A stretch of DNA of 64,000 bases from the NCBI RefSeq assembly GCF_042754225.1, contig NZ_JBHZAH010000005.1, forward strand, positions 31,316-95,315, given 5' to 3'. Below the pieces are notes generated by a model. The model searched no databases, was not told the DNA's origin, and saw only the letters and a program-made list of their open reading frames with translations. Shown here piece after piece: positions 1 through 7,815 of the stretch. The stretch is from Rhodococcus_G sp042754225 (GTDB lineage: Bacteria; Actinomycetota; Actinomycetes; Mycobacteriales; Mycobacteriaceae). A program made the position numbers and the translations under genes. Each line of letters begins with the position of its first letter. Position 1 is the stretch's first letter.

Positions 1-78
1 GTAGGGGTTTACCCGAGGATTGCCGAGACAGCACTTTTGTGCCCGTAGAAATAGGGGCAGGCTCGGAGTTGTGACCCG

Positions 79-1143
79 TCAGCGTTCGGATTGCACCGAA
101 ATCTCCGTGGCCGCGGGGTGACCGTCGTGGCCGAACTCCATGCGCCGGACCCCGTCCTCGCTGTTGACCAGGACCGTTGCCATCGATGTGCGGCCCGGAG
201 GCAGGACACGAACGGTGACCGCCCCGTCGGACACCGTTGCCAGCTCTTCGGCGACCGCCGCGAGGAACCGGTCGCGCGCGGCTTCGTCGGCGCCGTCCAA
301 TGCCCCGTCGTCGAGCATGATCACCTCGACGCGACGACCGCGCGCGGCGCGGGCGGCCGCGTCCACCGCGGGATCGGACAGCCCCGGGGCCCGCAGCAGG
401 TCGCGCAGGTGCGCCTCGAGCAACCGGCATGCGAGGCGTTCGTCCTCGTCGAGTTCGGCGCCGCTGCCGATCCGCTCGAGCAGCGGCCTCGCCAGTTCGT
501 CGAGTCTGCCCAACTGACGGTCGCGCTCCTCCAGCACGGCGGAGTCCGCAGCCTCGGCGGCGACCCGGCGAGTGGTCTGCTCGCGCAGTCGGAAGATCGC
601 CCCCGCCGACGGGCGGATCGTGAGGCCGAAGAAGGTGGCCATCAGCAACGGAGCGACGTTGATCACCGAAATCGCGAGCCCGTGAGCGACGCCCTGCCCC
701 GTCAGTGCCGACCACACCGCGCAGGTCGTCATCATCGAGGCCATCCCCAGCCAGGCGAAGCCGGCCCGTCCGCGCACCCCCATGAAGGCGAAGATCGCCG
801 TCGCCGCGCTGAGCGGCCAGGTCTGCATCGGGTTCTCGACCGGGATGGGCAGCTCACCCAGCACGAGGGCGCTCGCGACCGGGCCGATCGCGGTGAGCGC
901 CAGCGTCGGACAGAGCGGAAGCGGGTCGCCGGGTATGCGGATCAGAGTGATCGCGCCCAAGCTCACGACGAGCACGGCGAGCAGTACCGGTTCGAAACTC
1001 TCGATGCCCTCGCGGGAGACGATCGCGATCATCAGGTACGTCAGCGAGTAGAACCCGACGATGATCCGAGCGGCGGTGCTCTGCATGCCGAGCATGTCGG
1101 GGACGTCTTGGTCGACGACGGGACGCGTCACGGGGCGCTCCAC
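79..1143 (-). CDS. membrane protein with degenerate sensor-kinase-like C-terminus
   Basis: A 354-residue protein with five to six hydrophobic segments in about residues 20-185, then a cytoplasmic helical region (about 195-260) and a short alpha/beta C-terminal domain. Seen: the layout copies the adjacent kinase (membrane half, linker rich in Ala/Arg/Glu, soluble end). I find no clear phospho-accepting His box and no convincing N/G-box ATP-binding motif, so an active kinase is unlikely. Its start overlaps the 3' end of the kinase gene by 16 bases, so it is the third gene of a response regulator-kinase-membrane protein operon. Inference: a non-catalytic partner or modulator of the sensor kinase. 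The function is not established, and the family is not one I can name. Confidence 0.7.
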   Translation of the reverse strand: MERPVTRPVVDQDVPDMLGMQSTAARIIVGFYSLTYLMIAIVSREGIESFEPVLLAVLVVSLGAITLIRIPGDPLPLCPTLALTAIGPVASALVLGELPIPVENPMQTWPLSAATAIFAFMGVRGRAGFAWLGMASMMTTCAVWSALTGQGVAHGLAISVINVAPLLMATFFGLTIRPSAGAIFRLREQTTRRVAAEAADSAVLEERDRQLGRLDELARPLLERIGSGAELDEDERLACRLLEAHLRDLLRAPGLSDPAVDAAARAARGRRVEVIMLDDGALDGADEAARDRFLAAVAEELATVSDGAVTVRVLPPGRTSMATVLVNSEDGVRRMEFGHDGHPAATEISVQSER

Positions 1144-2321
1144 GTCAGGTGTACCCGGGTGCCGTCGGAGGGGCGAGAGTCGATGCGCGCCGAGCCCCCG
1201 GGCAACTGCCGCATACGTCCCACGATGCTGACTGCGACGCCGAGCCGGTGCGGAGGAACCGTTCGCGGATCGAATCCCTTTCCGTTGTCGGAGACCCGGA
1301 CGGACAACAGGTCCGGGGTCATCGCGACCTCGACGGCACGGTCCGCGTCGTCGCCCGCGTGCCTGATGCTGTTGCGCAGCGCCTCCGCCAGCGCGGCCCC
1401 GACGGCGCGGGTGGCCTCGCCGGGCATGGTCAACGAGCCGGAGTGTTGCCTGCGATGGACCTTCAGGACGACGTTCTCGTCGACCTCCGTCGCGGCGGTC
1501 CGAAGGTGCGTGAGGATCTCGGCGCTGTCGAAGCGCTCGTGCAGACCGGCGCCCGTCCTGAGCGCGTCCAGTTGACGCATGGTGATCGTCGCCTGCCGGC
1601 TGACGCTCGGCGTCGCGCCCAGTCGGGAGGCCGACAGGAGGGTCGACATCACTCCGTCGTGAATGAGGGCGTCGAAGCGTTCCCGCTCGACGGCACGTGC
1701 GCGCTGGGCGGCGGCCGAGGCGGCCGCACGGTGGGTTGCGGCAGTGGTCTCGTCGAGTAGTCGGCCGGTGTGCAGTGCCATCACCGCCGCGCCGACGAAC
1801 AGCGTGCAGTACATGATCGCAAAGGCGATGTCGGGGATCACCGGACTGGTCATCGCGGGGTCACGGGCCACGCTGTTCATGAGTTGCGCTCCGGCGCAGG
1901 CGATCACCATGTAGCCGAAGGCGACCGCGGGTCGCCAGGCCGCGACCGCGGCGAGGCTCGCCACCCCCGGGAAGGTGGACAGCCACACGCCCTGTCCGTT
2001 CATCATCGGCGGGCCGTTCCACGCGAGCGGCCAGGCGACGATCACGGCCAGGTACGCGATCGCGGCGACGCCACCGGCCGTGCGCAGCACGCGGGTGTCG
2101 GCAGCAGCCGTGGCCGCACCGAACGCGAGTCCCGATCCGAACACGGCCGCCGTTGCCAGCGGGGTCCACCACCAGTCGAGCAGCTCGGCCTGGCCGAGAA
2201 TCGAGGGCAGCAGGAGGAGCAGGTAGAAGAGGTACCCGACACTGGTGAAGCGTGCGAACACCCGCAGGATCCGGTCGGTGGCCTCGCGGCGAGTGCCGAC
2301 CGCGACGGCCGCTGCCGTCAT
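1128..2321 (-). CDS. two-component sensor histidine kinase
   Basis: A 397-residue membrane kinase. Residues 25-185 hold about six hydrophobic segments forming a membrane sensor without a large extracellular domain. The cytoplasmic part has a dimerisation/phospho-acceptor box, ALIHDGVMSTLL, with the likely phosphorylated His221. A HATPase region follows, with an N-box like EALRNSIRHA and a G-box DNGKGF. This is the NarL/HPK7-type architecture that pairs with LuxR-type regulators. The start codon overlaps the regulator's stop (ATGA), and the 3' end overlaps the next membrane protein, showing translational coupling. The signal sensed is unknown. The divergent SipW-type export locus is a plausible target, by position only. 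Confidence 0.9.
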   Translation of the reverse strand: MTAAAVAVGTRREATDRILRVFARFTSVGYLFYLLLLLPSILGQAELLDWWWTPLATAAVFGSGLAFGAATAAADTRVLRTAGGVAAIAYLAVIVAWPLAWNGPPMMNGQGVWLSTFPGVASLAAVAAWRPAVAFGYMVIACAGAQLMNSVARDPAMTSPVIPDIAFAIMYCTLFVGAAVMALHTGRLLDETTAATHRAAASAAAQRARAVERERFDALIHDGVMSTLLSASRLGATPSVSRQATITMRQLDALRTGAGLHERFDSAEILTHLRTAATEVDENVVLKVHRRQHSGSLTMPGEATRAVGAALAEALRNSIRHAGDDADRAVEVAMTPDLLSVRVSDNGKGFDPRTVPPHRLGVAVSIVGRMRQLPGGSARIDSRPSDGTRVHLTWSAP

Positions 2322-3013
2322 CCCTGCTCGGGGTGCTGCGGGACCGGCAGCCAGCCGTCCTCCACTGCTCGCTTGTACAGGTCGGTCTTGGTGCGTGCGG
2401 GTCTGCCGGCTTCCGCGTACTTCGCCCGAATGCGCGCGAGGTAGTCGTTGACGGTGTGCGGAGCCAGGCCGGTGAGGCTGGCGACTCGAGCAGCCTTCTC
2501 ACCGGATGCATAGAGCGCCAGTACATCTCGCTGACGCGGACTCAGCCCGACATCGAGCAGTCCGGGGTCGCCGTCGATCGCGGCGGCCCACTCGGTGGTG
2601 ACGACCTGCTCGCCGCGTGCGGCCGCGGCGATCGCCGCGACGACGGTGGCGCTCGGCTCGGACTTGCGCAGCACTCCGAGCACCCCGGCCTTGGCCGCGA
2701 GCCGAACGAGGTAGGGATTCTCCGCGCCGGTGAACACGAGGGTCTCGAGGCCGGCGTCGCGTAACTGCTCGACGTTCGACTTGGGAGACGACCCGTCCGA
2801 CAGGCGCAGGTCCAGGATGACCAGGTCCAGCGGGGCGGCCTCCGCCAGCAGTTCCGGCACGGTCGCAGCCGAGGCGGCGATCTCGAGGTCGGGCTGGTCG
2901 GCGAGCATCGTCTCGAGTCCGATCACCACAGATTCGTGGTCCTCGACGATGCCGATCCGGCGCGGGCCCGTGTCGGATCGGTCGTCGTCTGTGTTCGCCG
3001 CGTCTTCTGTCAT
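2318..3013 (-). CDS. LuxR/NarL-family response regulator
   Basis: A 231-residue regulator. The receiver domain spans about residues 18-140: the acidic pair is in IGIVEDHE, the phospho-acceptor Asp68 is in VILDLRL, and the conserved Thr/Ser and Lys are in LVFTGAENP and VLRKSEP. The C-terminal LuxR-type helix-turn-helix begins near SPRQRDVLALYASGE and contains APHTVNDYLARIRAKY. It is the first gene of the minus-strand operon with the kinase downstream, and it faces the SipW-type locus across 550 bases. Regulation of that locus, and of itself, is an inference from the divergent layout. The receiver has an unusually Ser/Pro-rich loop after beta-3. Confidence 0.92.
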   Translation of the reverse strand: MTEDAANTDDDRSDTGPRRIGIVEDHESVVIGLETMLADQPDLEIAASAATVPELLAEAAPLDLVILDLRLSDGSSPKSNVEQLRDAGLETLVFTGAENPYLVRLAAKAGVLGVLRKSEPSATVVAAIAAAARGEQVVTTEWAAAIDGDPGLLDVGLSPRQRDVLALYASGEKAARVASLTGLAPHTVNDYLARIRAKYAEAGRPARTKTDLYKRAVEDGWLPVPQHPEQG

Positions 3014-3563
3014 CTATGAGTCCTCGCACGCCGTGCATTCCAGTCCCATTCGGGAAGGTTGCAGCAAACCGCAACAGTCGACCCGGACGGTGAAAATTGG
3101 ATGAATCGAGACGATTCTAGGACGGGTCGACTCGCCGGATGGCGGATGGCCCAAATCGGTATCAAGAGTGGGCGAATCGACGCTACGGCATGATTGCGTG
3201 AGACGGTATCTGTCGAACGAGGGACAGTGATTGCACGCCTCGTGTAACGAATAAACACTGGTCAACGATGGTCTTGACCTTAGTGACGCGAAGCATGAAG
3301 CGGCAACTGGACAGGCGACCAAGATCATTTGAACGTTTGACCAGAAAACTCACGATTGCGCCCCTCCGCTGTGATAAACACATCCAATCGCGAACCGGAA
3401 TCCGGCCATGGGCACAGGCTTGATGGACGCCAGTTACGACGTCGCGACCTGAACAGAGCACGGATGTACGAAACCGAGCCCACCCGACCTGGGCGCACGT
3501 AACCCGATCCGATGTCCCGTACTGTCCCGACCCCCCAGCGGGGGTCCGACGAAAGCTGAGCAC
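3014..3563. promoter_or_regulatory. long divergent intergenic region
   Basis: 550 bases separate the response regulator (minus) from the first export gene (plus). It is visibly less GC-rich than the flanking genes, mainly between 3090 and 3380, and I see no convincing reading frame in it. Two divergent promoters are expected here. Near the plus-strand gene a TACTGT hexamer at 3521-3526 could be a -10 element, followed by a small hairpin and a conserved leader described separately. No -35 element is clear. The length suggests room for several regulator sites. Confidence 0.6.
3529..3563 (+). promoter_or_regulatory. 5' leader with GC hairpin and conserved CGAAAGCTGA block
   Basis: A perfect 7-bp stem (GACCCCC at 3529-3535, GGGGGTC at 3540-3546, loop CAGC) is followed by CGAAAGCTGA at 3550-3559, then ATGAAC. 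The same arrangement, GGGTCC-two bases-CGAAAGCTGA-ATGAAC with a few intervening bases, precedes the paralogous gene at 6743. A classical purine-rich ribosome site is absent; GAAAG is the nearest match. The conservation supports the chosen starts of both genes and hints at shared translational control. Confidence 0.55.
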
Positions 3564-4109
3564 ATGAACAAGCAGACCAAGGGCGCCATCGCCGCCGGCG
3601 CGGCCGCACTCCTCCTCGCCGGTGGCGCGGGCACCATGGCCGCGTGGAACTCCTCGCAGACCGTCGGCGGCGGCACCGTCCAGTCCGGTAACTTGAGCCT
3701 GACCACCGTCGCGGGAAGCACCGGTTGGAAGTGGGTCAACGGTCCGCTGACGGGACAGGCGTTCGATCCGGCCGGCGACAAGCTCGTCCCCGGTGATCAG
3801 GTTGCCTACAACGCGGTCGTGAAGATCGGCGCGCAGGGTAAGAACCTCACGGCGAAGCTCATTGCCGACGCCGCGAGCATCACCGGCACCAACGGTCTCG
3901 ACACCTCTCTCACCAACAACGTCACCGCGGATATCAACGGCACCAACCTGCCCACCGGCGCGGGTGGAGCCACGGTGACCAGCGCGCAGGACGGCCAGAA
4001 CGTCAACGTGCACGTCAACTTCACGCTCCCGACCTCGGTGACGGGCACCACGGCGCAGAACGGCACCGTCAACCTGTCGAACTTCGCCGTCACCCTGACC
4101 CAGCAGTAG
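3564..4109 (+). CDS. alternate signal-peptide exported protein (RER_14450-like), cassette 1
   Basis: A 181-residue exported protein. The N-terminus has a short basic stretch (MNKQTKG), a small-residue hydrophobic core (about residues 9-25), and the AGTMAAWNSS junction typical of SipW-class signal sequences, where a Trp or Phe follows the Ala-rich core. The rest is a beta-rich domain with abundant Thr, Asn, Gly and Val and no Cys. It closely resembles the protein at 6743 in both signal and body, for instance a shared ITG and ...VTLTQQ / ITLKQV ending. Known: actinobacterial proteins of this type are encoded next to SipW-like peptidases. Inference: a secreted surface or matrix subunit processed by one of the two peptidases in this locus. 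The start is set by the conserved leader. Confidence 0.82.
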   Translation: MNKQTKGAIAAGAAALLLAGGAGTMAAWNSSQTVGGGTVQSGNLSLTTVAGSTGWKWVNGPLTGQAFDPAGDKLVPGDQVAYNAVVKIGAQGKNLTAKLIADAASITGTNGLDTSLTNNVTADINGTNLPTGAGGATVTSAQDGQNVNVHVNFTLPTSVTGTTAQNGTVNLSNFAVTLTQQ

Positions 4110-4306
4110 GACCTCGAAGACCGCTCGCTGCCTCGTAGCGAGCCTCGTGGACGCGCCGGCCGGCTGACCCGAACCCCCGATCCGGGCTTGTTCGGCTGGC
4201 GCCCCCATTCCACATCGGATTCCTGAAAGCACCTCGAACCCAACGGGTTCCTGCCCAGGCGCGGCGCCGCGCCCCGCCGCACGACCACGCACGAAAGGCC
4301 CACCGA

Positions 4307-4918
4307 ATGTCGCGTCATGAGGTTCCCAATTCTCCGTCAGGGTTCGGCGCCCGGGCGCGGTCCTTCGTGTCCGGCGGCAAGCCGCGCGCCATCGCGTCGC
4401 TGGGCATCGTGCTGGGCCTCGGCGCGATCGGCACCCTCGCAGCGTGGAGTGACTCGGCGACCGCGACCTCCGGTGTGTTCAGTACCGGCTCGATCGACTT
4501 GCAGCTCAACGGAAACCAGGGCAACCCGGGCGCGTACGCCTTCGCGTCGCTGACCAAGACCGGCATGATGCCGGGCGACTCGGTGGCGGCGACCCTGCCA
4601 GTGCAGAACACCGGCACCACGCCGTTCAACTACACGATGGTCGCGAACGCGACCTCCTCAGTGCTCGCGCCGCAGCTCAAGGTTCTCGTCTCGACCGGTA
4701 CCTCCAACGGCACCGCCTGCAGCGGTGGCGCCGTGATCGCGAACAACCTGGCGCTCACGTCCGGCGGTGCGACCAACCTGATCCCGACCGCCCGCCCGCT
4801 GGCCAACGGCGCCAGCGAGACGCTGTGCTTCCAGGTGACCCTCGACGCGAACGCTCCGGTGTCCGTCCAGAACCAGACGGTGAACACCTCCTTCAACTTC
4901 AACGCGACGACGGCCTGA
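4307..4918 (+). CDS. SipW-dependent TasA-like exported protein, cassette 1
   Basis: A 203-residue protein. It has an extended basic N-region (about residues 1-28), a hydrophobic core (29-45), and then LAAWSDSATATSG, a SipW-class cleavage context. The mature part reads like the TasA/CalY fold: a STGSIDLQLNG strand shortly after the signal, a GMMPGDSVAATLPVQNTG segment, and a C-terminal FNFNATT strand. Two Cys (in TACSGG and LCFQV) may form a disulfide. It lies 197 bases after the RER_14450-type gene and 7 bases before the fused peptidase. By analogy with Bacillus TasA/CalY it could form extracellular fibres; this is family-level inference, not shown by the sequence. Confidence 0.82.
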   Translation: MSRHEVPNSPSGFGARARSFVSGGKPRAIASLGIVLGLGAIGTLAAWSDSATATSGVFSTGSIDLQLNGNQGNPGAYAFASLTKTGMMPGDSVAATLPVQNTGTTPFNYTMVANATSSVLAPQLKVLVSTGTSNGTACSGGAVIANNLALTSGGATNLIPTARPLANGASETLCFQVTLDANAPVSVQNQTVNTSFNFNATTA

Positions 4919-4925
4919 GCGCGCC

Positions 4926-6677
4926 ATGACGATTCACGAGAACCCTCCCGCCTCCGGCCGCTCCCGCGGCCGTGAGATCGCGCTCAACGTCGGCGCCATC
5001 GCCGGCCTGATCTGCGTGCTGGCCGCTGCGGCGTCCTTCCTCTTCGGCATCAAGCCGCTCGTCTTCCGCTCCGGCTCGATGTCTCCGGACATACCGACCG
5101 GCGCCCTCGCGCTGTCGAAGGCCACCCCGGCCGCGGACCTCGCGGTCGGCGACGTGGTCAGCGTTCCGAACGAGCAGGGCACCCGGATCACGCACCGGAT
5201 CAAGGAAATCGTGTCGACCGACGGGGTCAGTTCGGTCCTGATCCTCAAGGGTGACGCCAACAAGGATGCCGACATCTCCCCGTACACGGTCACTGAGGCA
5301 GACCGGGTGTTCTTCAGCGTGCCCGGGCTCGGCTACGCGGTGTCCTGGCTGTCCTCACCCGCCGCGATCTTTCTCGGCGGCGCCCTCGTCGGGGGCGTGA
5401 TGGTGCTCGCGTTCGGGCCCGCGGCCAAGCGCAAGGACGACGATCACGACGCCGGGGCCGGTAACGGCAGTGGCGGAGAGCACGTCGCCCACGAGGTGAT
5501 CGAGCCTCCGGTTGTGCCCGCACACAGCGGAATCGAGGCGCCGACCGAGCAGTTCCGGGCGTCGCATTTCTCGCTGCGCCGTCGGATCCCCGCCCGGACC
5601 CTGATGGCGGCCGGCGCGGTCGGCCTCACCGCGCTGATCGGGATGACCGCCGGAACCAGTGCGGCGTTCACCGACACGGCTGGGGCCGCGAGCTCGTTCG
5701 CCTCGCGCAGCACCCTGGTCCCGGCACCCAAGTACCTCGGCTGCACCACAGCGTCGGGCAACAGCGGCCAGACCCTGAGGTGGGAGCACCTCGGTCCCGG
5801 ATACACCTACCAGGTGCAGTTGATCAATGCGTACAGCAGTACCGTGGCACCGTCGATCCCGGCGAACAAGGGCGATACCGTCACCCTTAACATCAGCACC
5901 TACAACAACATCTACAAGACCGCAGCGACTTCGTACGTCGAGGTCCGGACCGTCCGCAACGGCGTGACCGGCACGTCGTGGATCGGCGAAAGTATCTATT
6001 CGAGCAGTATTTGGACCGCCTGGTGCAACGGCGCACATGTGGGCGGATCCGACCAGAGCTCGCTCGCCGCCCCGAGCGGCGGCGGCACCGAAGCCCTGGC
6101 GGCCCGGATGGCCGCGCCCGCCACGACCACGACCGCACCGACCTCGACAACGCCTACCTCCACCACCACGGCGGCACCGACCAGCGCGTCGGCGACCACC
6201 ACCGCCTCGGCGACCACCACCACCTCGGCGGCGACCACGACCACGACAGTGCCGACCACGACCACAGCGGCACCGACCACGACCACGACCGCCGCGCCGA
6301 CCACCTCGGCCGAGAAGTCTGTGGCGGCAACGGAAACCACCGCCACGCCGACGCCGACCACGACGACACAGGAGGCCGCGGCGGCTGTCGCCGCCCCGTC
6401 GGGCGATCTTGCGACGGCGAACACCTCGACGTCGGGCAAGTACACGGCCACGGTGAGCGGCACGTCGGCGACAATCACCGACAAGTCGGGTGCGCAGGTG
6501 TTCAGCACCACGGTCGGCAAGAAGGCGATCGTGCAGTGGGCGTCAGGCTCGGATCAGCTGTGGATCGTCGATGGCGCGAAGCTCTCCGTCGTGGATGCGG
6601 CGTCGGGCTCGGAGAAGTCCGTGGATCCCTCGTCTGACACGGTGCCGGCTGAGGTCGCCGCACTGGTCACCAAGTAG
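4926..6677 (+). CDS. SipW-type signal peptidase fused to a SipW-type signal and exported Thr-rich domain
   Basis: A 583-residue protein, over twice the usual SipW length. Residues 1-165 form a complete peptidase: a first membrane helix (about 18-40), the catalytic Ser51 in RSGSMSP, His90 in RITHRI (the Ser-His dyad of the SipW/ER class rather than Ser-Lys), the KGDAN box near 108-112, and a second membrane helix (about 146-164). A charged cytoplasmic linker (166-216) leads to a second signal-like segment, RRR then a hydrophobic core (about 224-246), ending in SAAFTDTAG, as in SipW substrates. Residues 250-370 look like an exported beta domain with two Cys. A Thr/Ala/Pro linker (about 396-485) and a small C-terminal domain follow. 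Frame and codon use are continuous, so this looks like a genuine fusion. Confidence 0.85.
   Translation: MTIHENPPASGRSRGREIALNVGAIAGLICVLAAAASFLFGIKPLVFRSGSMSPDIPTGALALSKATPAADLAVGDVVSVPNEQGTRITHRIKEIVSTDGVSSVLILKGDANKDADISPYTVTEADRVFFSVPGLGYAVSWLSSPAAIFLGGALVGGVMVLAFGPAAKRKDDDHDAGAGNGSGGEHVAHEVIEPPVVPAHSGIEAPTEQFRASHFSLRRRIPARTLMAAGAVGLTALIGMTAGTSAAFTDTAGAASSFASRSTLVPAPKYLGCTTASGNSGQTLRWEHLGPGYTYQVQLINAYSSTVAPSIPANKGDTVTLNISTYNNIYKTAATSYVEVRTVRNGVTGTSWIGESIYSSSIWTAWCNGAHVGGSDQSSLAAPSGGGTEALAARMAAPATTTTAPTSTTPTSTTTAAPTSASATTTASATTTTSAATTTTTVPTTTTAAPTTTTTAAPTTSAEKSVAATETTATPTPTTTTQEAAAAVAAPSGDLATANTSTSGKYTATVSGTSATITDKSGAQVFSTTVGKKAIVQWASGSDQLWIVDGAKLSVVDAASGSEKSVDPSSDTVPAEVAALVTK
6118..6400 (+). 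repeat. Thr/Ala/Pro low-complexity repeat in the fused peptidase
   Basis: About 280 bases made mainly of ACC, ACG, GCG and CCG codons encode runs such as TTTTTAAPTTT. This resembles flexible, possibly O-mannosylated wall-spanning linkers of actinobacterial surface proteins. Such DNA is prone to length change by slippage. Confidence 0.8.
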
Positions 6678-6717
6678 GAGGGTCCAGCAATGTTGCCGTA
6701 TTCCTCTGCCCCGCAAT

Positions 6718-6742
6718 GGGTCCTACGAAAGCTGACCAGCAG
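6718..6742 (+). promoter_or_regulatory. second copy of the conserved export-gene leader
   Basis: GGGTCC, two bases and then CGAAAGCTGA (6726-6735) precede ATGAAC, matching the leader of the gene at 3564. Just upstream, CCCC-GCAAT-GGG (6710-6720) gives a weaker version of the first copy's hairpin. The match argues that translation starts at 6743 rather than at the in-frame ATG at 6716, which lies inside this element. Confidence 0.55.
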
Positions 6743-7270
6743 ATGAACATGAAGACGAAGGGCGCGATCGCGGCGGGCGCCGCGACGGTCCTGCTCGCGG
6801 GCGGCGCGGGCACCATGGCCGCGTTCAACGCCGGTGGCGGCGGGGTCGGCGGTTCCGTCGGGGCCGGCGGTCTGGCCCTCACGCAGGTCGGCACCCCGGC
6901 GTGGACCGACCAGCATGGCGCCATCGACGTCACCAGCTACCGGGCGGTCCCCGGTGACGTGGTGACCTATGCCGCGAACTTCTCGGTAACGGCCAAGGGC
7001 ACCAACCTGGTGGCAAACCTGGGCGCCGACAGTGGCACCATCACCGGGGACGCTGCGCTGAAGGCGGCGATGGCCACCGCGGTGACTGCCAGTACGAACG
7101 GGGTGTCGCTGCCGTCGAACGCTGGAGGTGCCGTGATCACGCCGGCGCAGGACGGCAAAACCGTCAATGTGAAGGTGGTGTTCACGTTCAACCCGGCCAC
7201 GTCCGGATACGTGGCGCAGGCCGCCAGGCTCGATCTGTCCAACTTCAACATCACCCTGAAGCAGGTGTAG
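6743..7270 (+). CDS. alternate signal-peptide exported protein (RER_14450-like), cassette 2
   Basis: A 175-residue paralogue of the protein at 3564. The N-terminus MNMKTKGAIAAG and the AGTMAAFNAGGGG junction repeat the SipW-class signal, with Phe in place of Trp. The body shares the same order of segments: a short strand after the signal, YRAVPGDVVTYAANFSV, an Asn/Thr-rich middle, AGGAVITPAQDGKTVNVKV, and a C-terminal DLSNFNITLKQV. No Cys. The start follows the conserved leader. It is 66 bases after the fused peptidase and 5 bases before the next exported protein, so it heads the second cassette of the same transcription unit or a sub-operon. Probable role: a secreted structural or matrix subunit. 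Confidence 0.82.
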   Translation: MNMKTKGAIAAGAATVLLAGGAGTMAAFNAGGGGVGGSVGAGGLALTQVGTPAWTDQHGAIDVTSYRAVPGDVVTYAANFSVTAKGTNLVANLGADSGTITGDAALKAAMATAVTASTNGVSLPSNAGGAVITPAQDGKTVNVKVVFTFNPATSGYVAQAARLDLSNFNITLKQV

Positions 7271-7275
7271 GCGCC

Positions 7276-7815
7276 ATGTCGAACAAGACTCGTTGGTTGG
7301 CCATCGGCGGTGCCGCTGTCGTCGGTGTGGCGTTGCTGTCGGCGCAGCAGACCGGCGCGCTGTGGACCCAGAGCCAGACCCTCGACGCCGGCACCATCCA
7401 CTCGGGCATCCTCGACCTGTCGGTCGGCGGCAGCGGGCTCAGCTCGTACCCGTTCACCGCGCTCGCCGGTGCGAACCTCCTTCCCGGCGGCTTTGCCCAG
7501 GCCCCGGTGAAGGTCTACAACTCCGGCAACGTGCTGATGAAGTACAAGCTCCTCAACGGCGTCCAGTCGAATTCGGCTGTGCCACTGGACCTCACCGCGT
7601 CCGTCGTCGCGAACGAGGCGGCCTGTCCGGCCACCGGCAACCCGACCGGCGCGACGCAGGTCTACAGCGGGCCGCTGATCGGTGCATCGTTCGCGGAGCG
7701 GACCGTGCAGCCCGGCGCGACCGAGGTGCTGTGCCTGCGCGGCACGGTCGGCGCGTCCGCGGCGCCCAGCCAGAGCACCACGGCCACGTTCACGTTCTCC
7801 GCGCAGTCCCGATGA
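7276..7815 (+). CDS. SipW-dependent TasA-like exported protein, cassette 2
   Basis: A 179-residue exported protein. A short N-region (MSNKTRW) is followed by a hydrophobic core (about residues 8-24) and TGALWTQSQT, the Trp-containing SipW-class junction. Then comes a STAGTIHSG-like opening and SILDLSVGG strand, an LLPGGFAQAPVKVYNSGN segment equivalent to the GMMPGDSVAATLPVQNTG of the cassette 1 protein, two Cys (ACPAT, LCLRG), and a C-terminal ATFTFSAQSR strand. It is clearly a paralogue of the protein at 4307. Its stop overlaps the start of the downstream peptidase by four bases, which ties substrate and peptidase expression together. Confidence 0.82.
   Translation: MSNKTRWLAIGGAAVVGVALLSAQQTGALWTQSQTLDAGTIHSGILDLSVGGSGLSSYPFTALAGANLLPGGFAQAPVKVYNSGNVLMKYKLLNGVQSNSAVPLDLTASVVANEAACPATGNPTGATQVYSGPLIGASFAERTVQPGATEVLCLRGTVGASAAPSQSTTATFTFSAQSR

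Noticed and set aside
1..78. Possible terminator before the first gene's stop (TGCCC/GGGCA).
   Set aside because: Only a five-pair stem with a ten-base loop; too weak to list as a feature.
6110..6400. CRISPR-like or satellite repeat.
   Set aside because: The repeats are in-frame Thr/Ala/Pro codons of a real gene with no spacers; no CRISPR array or cas gene is seen in the window.
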